A stretch of 56,906 bases of DNA from Actinoallomurus purpureus. GTDB taxonomy: Bacteria > Actinomycetota > Actinomycetes > Streptosporangiales > Streptosporangiaceae. Location: the NCBI RefSeq assembly GCF_024055795.1, contig NZ_JAMXMY010000037.1, forward strand, positions 1-56,906, given 5' to 3'. The translations under genes were made by a program, and so were the position numbers. The notes under the pieces were generated by a model. The model had not been told where the DNA came from. It ran no database searches and saw nothing but the letters and a program-made list of their open reading frames with translations. Below, piece by piece: positions 54,051 to 56,906 of the stretch (the first letter of the stretch is position 1; the number at the start of each line of letters is the position of its first letter).

Positions 54051-54439
54051 GCCGCCACCTCCTGCTCGGTGGCGCAGGCACGGAGCGCGGTGATGACCTG
54101 CTCGGCCGTACGGTCCGGGTCGTCGTTCCAGCCGCCGACGCCGCAGATGCCGGCCGGGACGCCGAGGTAGGCGGCCAGGACGGCGACGGCGTGGTCACCC
54201 GGCTCGCTGAGGCGGTTCGGGGTTCCGTTCGCGGCGATGTTGATCGCCCCGTAGATGTCGACGGCGCACGCGGACAGGGGGAGTTCGATGCCCTGGCGGT
54301 GTGCCGCGTCGAGCTCGTCGTAGTCGAGGAAGTCGCCCTGGCACCAGCCGTTCATCTCGATGATGTCGGCGGCGGCCAGCAGGATCTTCTTGTCGGCGGC
54401 AGTCAGCCGGAACAGGTCGAGGGTTGTCGCGGTGCTCAC
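54047..54439 (-). CDS. DUF6197-like hypothetical protein (130 aa)
   Basis: A 130-residue protein with LTAADKKILLAAADIIEMNGWCQGDFLDY...LPLSACAVDIYGAINIAANGTPNRLSEPGDHAVAVLAAYLG. This pattern ('A-A-D-x-I-x-x-x-G-W-x-x-G', then 'C-x-x-x-x-Y-G-A-I-x-x-A-A') matches DUF6197, common on actinobacterial plasmids, integrative elements and phages. Function unknown. Coupled by ATGA to both neighbours. Confidence 0.75.
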   Translation of the reverse strand: MSTATTLDLFRLTAADKKILLAAADIIEMNGWCQGDFLDYDELDAAHRQGIELPLSACAVDIYGAINIAANGTPNRLSEPGDHAVAVLAAYLGVPAGICGVGGWNDDPDRTAEQVITALRACATEQEVAA

Positions 54440-54660
54440 GCCGCCACCCCCTCGGCGGCCTCGTCCAAGAGATCCGTGGCCTCGGCCAGGAGGTCGTCGA
54501 GGATGTCGGCGGCCGCGTCGCGGCGGGCCGCGAGCTTCTCGGGGGTCTCACCGGGCAGCGTCTCGGCCCACAGGTCCGGGTGGCTGCTGGACAGGATGTG
54601 AAGCAGCGCCTCCGGCGTCACGGCAGCGGCCGCGCGCGGGGCGAAAGCGATGGACTGCAT
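54436..54660 (-). CDS. Small acidic helical protein (74 aa)
   Basis: A 74-residue protein from an ATG at 54660 (MQSIAFAPRAAAAVTPEALLHILSSSHPDLWAETLPGETPEKLAARRDAAADILDDLLAEATDLLDEAAEGVAA). All helical, acidic C-terminal half. Coupled to the DUF6197 gene. No family recognised. Confidence 0.65.
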   Translation of the reverse strand: MQSIAFAPRAAAAVTPEALLHILSSSHPDLWAETLPGETPEKLAARRDAAADILDDLLAEATDLLDEAAEGVAA

Positions 54661-54671
54661 GTCGGTGCCTT

Positions 54672-55196
54672 TCAGGACTGTCGATCGAAGTCGTGTGAGG
54701 CGGCGGCCAGCTCGCGTTCGGTGTAGGCGTGGCTGGCCAGTGAGGAGGCGGCCTGCGCGCCGGCGCGCTGCGCGACGTACAGGTAGAGCTGGTTGATGAG
54801 GTCCGCGCGTGTCGCCCGGTCCTGGGCGGCAGCCAGCTGTTCCCACGTCTCCACCTCGCCCGGTCGGGAGCCGGGGCGCCGGAACACGGTGGAGTTCGGC
54901 GGCCCTTCGGTGAGGGCACGTTCGGTGTCGGCGAGCATCAGCGCCAGGTCCGCTGCCGCGGCGTGGACTTCTGCCATGTCCCGGCAGCCCTCGCCCGGGA
55001 GCCGGTCCGGGCCGAACGCGGCCCGATAGCTGCGGGACATGGCCTGCTCGATGTCGGCGAACTGGTCGAGGAGCTCGGCCCGGGTAGCCGGGTCGGAAGT
55101 CGTGTACAGCTCGGCGTGGATCTGTACGACCGCGTGGGACGCCCGGGAGTAGGTGCGGCGGGCGCGGCGTCGGCGGAGGAACGCGGTCAGGGTCAT
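54672..55196 (-). CDS. Helical protein, paralogue of the 53277 product (174 aa)
   Basis: A 174-residue protein sharing the helical pattern of the 53277 product: HAELYTTSDPATRAELLDQFADIEQAMSRSYRAAFGPDRLPGEGCRDMAEVHAAAADLALMLADTERAL...WEQLAAAQDRATRADLINQLYLYVAQRAGAQAASSLASHAYTERELAAA. It lacks the C-terminal membrane anchor of the paralogue. It starts at 55196, overlapping the end of the RsbW-like gene. Function unknown. Confidence 0.72.
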   Translation of the reverse strand: MTLTAFLRRRRARRTYSRASHAVVQIHAELYTTSDPATRAELLDQFADIEQAMSRSYRAAFGPDRLPGEGCRDMAEVHAAAADLALMLADTERALTEGPPNSTVFRRPGSRPGEVETWEQLAAAQDRATRADLINQLYLYVAQRAGAQAASSLASHAYTERELAAASHDFDRQS

Positions 55197-55612
55197 TCCG
55201 GATCTCCGATCAGGTGGATGCGGAACCAGGCGATCCGGCCGGTGCTGTAGGTCTCCCAGCCGCAGGCCTGCGCGAGCTGGGAGACGATGAGCAGTCCCCG
55301 GCCGCCGTCCCGCCCGTGGTTGTCCGGCGGCACCGCCAGGGGCCCGTCGTCGAGCACGACGACCTGCACGTAGTCGGTGTTGTGGCCGACGATGACCCGG
55401 AACGATCCGCCGCGGGAGTTGGAGTACTCCACCGCGTTCGTAACGAGCTCCGAGGCGGCGACCAGTACGTCATCCATGTCGACCGGCACCCCGTCGAGTA
55501 GCTTCCTGAGCCACTGGCGGACGTCGGCTACGGCCTGGCGGGTCCCGGGGAAGGTCTCCTCGGAGCTATTCGGGAAGCCGGCGGTGGCGGCCAGCTCGTC
55601 GATAGCGGTCAC
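55193..55612 (-). CDS. RsbW-type serine kinase/anti-sigma-like ATPase
   Basis: A 139-residue protein with the GHKL ATPase signature: N-box VAASELVTNAVEYS (Glu55, Asn59), G1 box VVVLDDGP (Asp88/89, Gly90), G2 box RDGGRGLLIV (101-110), and a final strand (RIAWFRIHL). Such stand-alone HATPase_c proteins act as anti-sigma factors or their kinases and are very common in Streptomyces. On a mobile element it could alter host sigma-factor activity. No anti-anti-sigma partner is seen. Confidence 0.87.
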   Translation of the reverse strand: MTAIDELAATAGFPNSSEETFPGTRQAVADVRQWLRKLLDGVPVDMDDVLVAASELVTNAVEYSNSRGGSFRVIVGHNTDYVQVVVLDDGPLAVPPDNHGRDGGRGLLIVSQLAQACGWETYSTGRIAWFRIHLIGDPE

Positions 55613-56064
55613 GCGACCACCCCGACGACCAACGCCAGCGCGATGACGGCGGCGGCGAACATGGTGAGGTCAACGGCCCGGCGCAGCGCCAGGTACTTCC
55701 GATTGACGATCTGCGACAGGACCATCAGGTCCTCCGACTCGACGACCGCCGGGTGCAACTCGGTAAGGAGCCGCTGGATCTGGCCGGGGTCCATGTAGGC
55801 GTAGCGACGGAACCCGGTCGAGCCGAGGCGGGGCCGCAGCACGGACAGCAGCGTGATCGTCGCGGCGGCCAGGAACAGCGTCGCAAACCAGGAGCACCAC
55901 CACGCCGCGTCGTGGTGGGCTTTCCCACCGGTGAGCGTCGTGATCAGGGCGAGCATCCCGGCGCCGGTGAGGGCGGTCAGCGTGCCGCACTTCGCGTCGA
56001 CGCGGCTGAGCTCATTCCGTACGGCGGCGAGCTCGCTGGTGAGCGTCGTCGCGGTGGGAATCAC
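55609..56064 (-). CDS. Pycsar-TM (DUF5706)-like membrane protein
   Basis: A 151-residue protein. An N-terminal helix with ELSRVDAKCGTLTALTGAGMLALITTL (Arg-x-Asp-x-Lys before the first membrane segment) and a second segment (SWFATLFLAAATITLLSVLRPRL) are followed by a cytoplasmic part (TGFRRYAYMDPGQIQRLLTELHPAVVESEDLMVLSQIVNRKYLALRRAVDL) and a third membrane helix at the end. The layout matches the Pycsar effector PycTM family (DUF5706). No pyrimidine cyclase gene is seen in the window, so the family call is by pattern only. Confidence 0.62.
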   Translation of the reverse strand: MIPTATTLTSELAAVRNELSRVDAKCGTLTALTGAGMLALITTLTGGKAHHDAAWWCSWFATLFLAAATITLLSVLRPRLGSTGFRRYAYMDPGQIQRLLTELHPAVVESEDLMVLSQIVNRKYLALRRAVDLTMFAAAVIALALVVGVVA

Positions 56065-56246
56065 GACGCGCCGCCCAGTTGGTTCGGTTCGACGGAGAAG
56101 AACACGACGGTGTAGTCCGGCCCGATACCGAGCGCCTCGAATGCCTGGAAGAAAAGGTCACGGCGGGTGGCGCCGGTGAGGGGTCCGGCGTAGGTGCGCC
56201 GTCCCTCGTTGTTCTGGACGGTGAGGACGACGAAGTACTCGTTCAT
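56061..56246 (-). CDS. Small hypothetical protein (61 aa)
   Basis: A 61-residue alpha/beta protein: MNEYFVVLTVQNNEGRRTYAGPLTGATRRDLFFQAFEALGIGPDYTVVFFSVEPNQLGGAS. A strand-helix-strand pattern resembling the small DUF-type proteins found in actinobacterial plasmids. Coupled to both neighbours by ATGA overlaps. No known name. Confidence 0.68.
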   Translation of the reverse strand: MNEYFVVLTVQNNEGRRTYAGPLTGATRRDLFFQAFEALGIGPDYTVVFFSVEPNQLGGAS

Positions 56247-56467
56247 GCCGCTGCCGCCGGGGTCAGCGCGAGGATCTGGACGGGGGTCATGCCCTCCGGC
56301 GGGAGCTGGCCGTGCGCGTCGAGGACGTGCCGCACGTGGATGAGCGGGTCGGCCTCACCGAGCCGGGCAGCGGCGATCGAGGCGCGGGCCGCTTCGAGGA
56401 GCTCGAAGTACAGGGCGGTCTGGGCGCCGTGGGTGGTGGTGCCGGCGTCGGGGTGGATAATCGACAT
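56243..56467 (-). CDS. Small hypothetical protein (74 aa)
   Basis: A 74-residue protein: MSIIHPDAGTTTHGAQTALYFELLEAARASIAAARLGEADPLIHVRHVLDAHGQLPPEGMTPVQILALTPAAAA. Helical with a short strand end. Upstream are a ribosome binding site (GGAGGGCC) and a hairpin. Possibly the first gene of the leftward cargo operon that runs to 51664. No family recognised. Confidence 0.66.
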   Translation of the reverse strand: MSIIHPDAGTTTHGAQTALYFELLEAARASIAAARLGEADPLIHVRHVLDAHGQLPPEGMTPVQILALTPAAAA

Positions 56468-56529
56468 GGCGGCCCTCCGGGGTCGTCGAGGTGTGTCTGC
56501 GGCCCTTCAGGGGTCGCGGTCGTGGTGGT

Positions 56530-56578
56530 GAGGGCCGTCCTCCGCGCGTTGGTGGCGTGCGGGTTCAGGACGGCCCTC
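56530..56578 (-). terminator. Hairpin between the lipoprotein gene and the cargo operon
   Basis: GAGGGCCGTCCT (56530-56541) pairs with AGGACGGCCCTC (56567-56578), a 12-bp stem with a 25-base loop, just after the lipoprotein stop at 56591. It probably insulates the lipoprotein gene from the operon starting at 56467. Confidence 0.62.
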
Positions 56579-56590
56579 GCTCGTTGTGTG

Positions 56591-56863
56591 TTACTTGTTC
56601 GCGCAGGTCGGGTAACGGTCGTCGATAGCGCAACGGCGGAACGCCTGCTTAGTCACCGACGCCGGCTGACGCTTGCCCTTCAGCGTCAGGAAGTATCGGC
56701 TGGTGCCGTCGATGTGCGCCTTGGCGGTGATGACGCGGGACGTCGTCGCCTTGTGGGTCTTGGCGTGTTTGCCAGGGGATGCGCTGGCGGCGTCGTTAGT
56801 ACACGCGGCGGCGCCGGCCATCAACGCGGCAGCAAGCACTGCGGTGATCAGCTTGCCCTTCAT
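56591..56863 (-). CDS. Small secreted lipoprotein (90 aa)
   Basis: A 90-residue protein from the ATG at 56863. A signal peptide with a lipobox (KGKLITAVLAAALMAGAAAC, Cys21) is followed by a Ser/Lys/His-rich region and a compact end with two Cys (CAIDDRYPTCANK) that could form a disulfide. It is expected to be anchored on the outer face of the membrane. Surface lipoproteins of mobile elements often give surface exclusion or phage exclusion, but this is not shown here. Confidence 0.75.
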   Translation of the reverse strand: MKGKLITAVLAAALMAGAAACTNDAASASPGKHAKTHKATTSRVITAKAHIDGTSRYFLTLKGKRQPASVTKQAFRRCAIDDRYPTCANK

Positions 56864-56906
56864 GTCAACGTCCTTCGGTGAGGAGTCGGCCCGCACGCAT
56901 CGTGCG

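Overview
The window is high-GC DNA packed with short, overlapping genes, nearly all on the minus strand. It reads as most of a siphovirus-type temperate phage (or prophage) of an actinobacterium. The pointers are two WhiB-type Fe-S regulators, ECF-like sigma and BldC-like regulators, an RsbW-type ATPase, many ATGA/GTGA start-stop overlaps, and phage families I know from Streptomyces and mycobacterial phages. The species cannot be named from sequence alone.

Layout, in the direction of minus-strand transcription. From 30 to 43.6 kb lies an early/replication operon of about 28 tightly coupled genes: a MerR/BldC-like regulator, RecE-like exonuclease, an HNH-AP2 endonuclease, a probable single-strand annealing protein, a sigma-like factor, a RusA-like resolvase, an orphan C5 methyltransferase, an HTH-WhiB fusion, a replication initiator carrying two iteron clusters, and many small unknowns. 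From 27.1 to 30 kb is an RNA-biology cassette: a Ro60/TROVE protein preceded by a 160-nt Y RNA-like RNA built as a circularly permuted tRNA mimic. From 24 to 27.1 kb are accessory tail/surface proteins (one with a NodB-type deacetylase domain), an HNH nuclease and small genes. From 0 to 24 kb is the virion module in canonical order: small and large terminase (the latter with a class 3-like intein in the P-loop), portal, MuF-like protein, scaffold, Prp-like protease, major capsid protein, connectors, tail tube, frameshifted tail chaperones, a 2056-residue tape measure (with an intein at the catalytic Cys of a cell-wall peptidase domain plus a lytic transglycosylase domain), distal tail protein, Gp37-like hub, and a pectate-lyase-fold spike. 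The lysis genes are not seen and probably lie beyond the left edge.

At 43.7-45.9 kb a divergent immunity switch sits on three exact copies of a 12-bp operator, with a Cro/CI-like gene leftward and a repressor plus two membrane-protein genes rightward, ended by a strong hairpin. From 45.9 kb to the right edge the content changes to actinobacterial conjugative plasmid/AICE-like cargo: an FtsK/TraB-type translocase, a DUF2637-like membrane protein whose gene is full of GTGTCGG repeats, a Gly/Lys-rich membrane protein, a highly structured intergenic region, a second WhiB, zinc-ribbon proteins, an RsbW-like ATPase and a Pycsar-TM-like protein.

No integrase, partition pair or DNA polymerase is seen. 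A complete virion module, an iteron-bearing initiator and a TraB-like transfer module together make a phage-plasmid lifestyle a reasonable hypothesis. The most notable single system is the Ro60-Y RNA cassette, where the terminator closing the Y RNA also buries the Shine-Dalgarno of the Ro gene.
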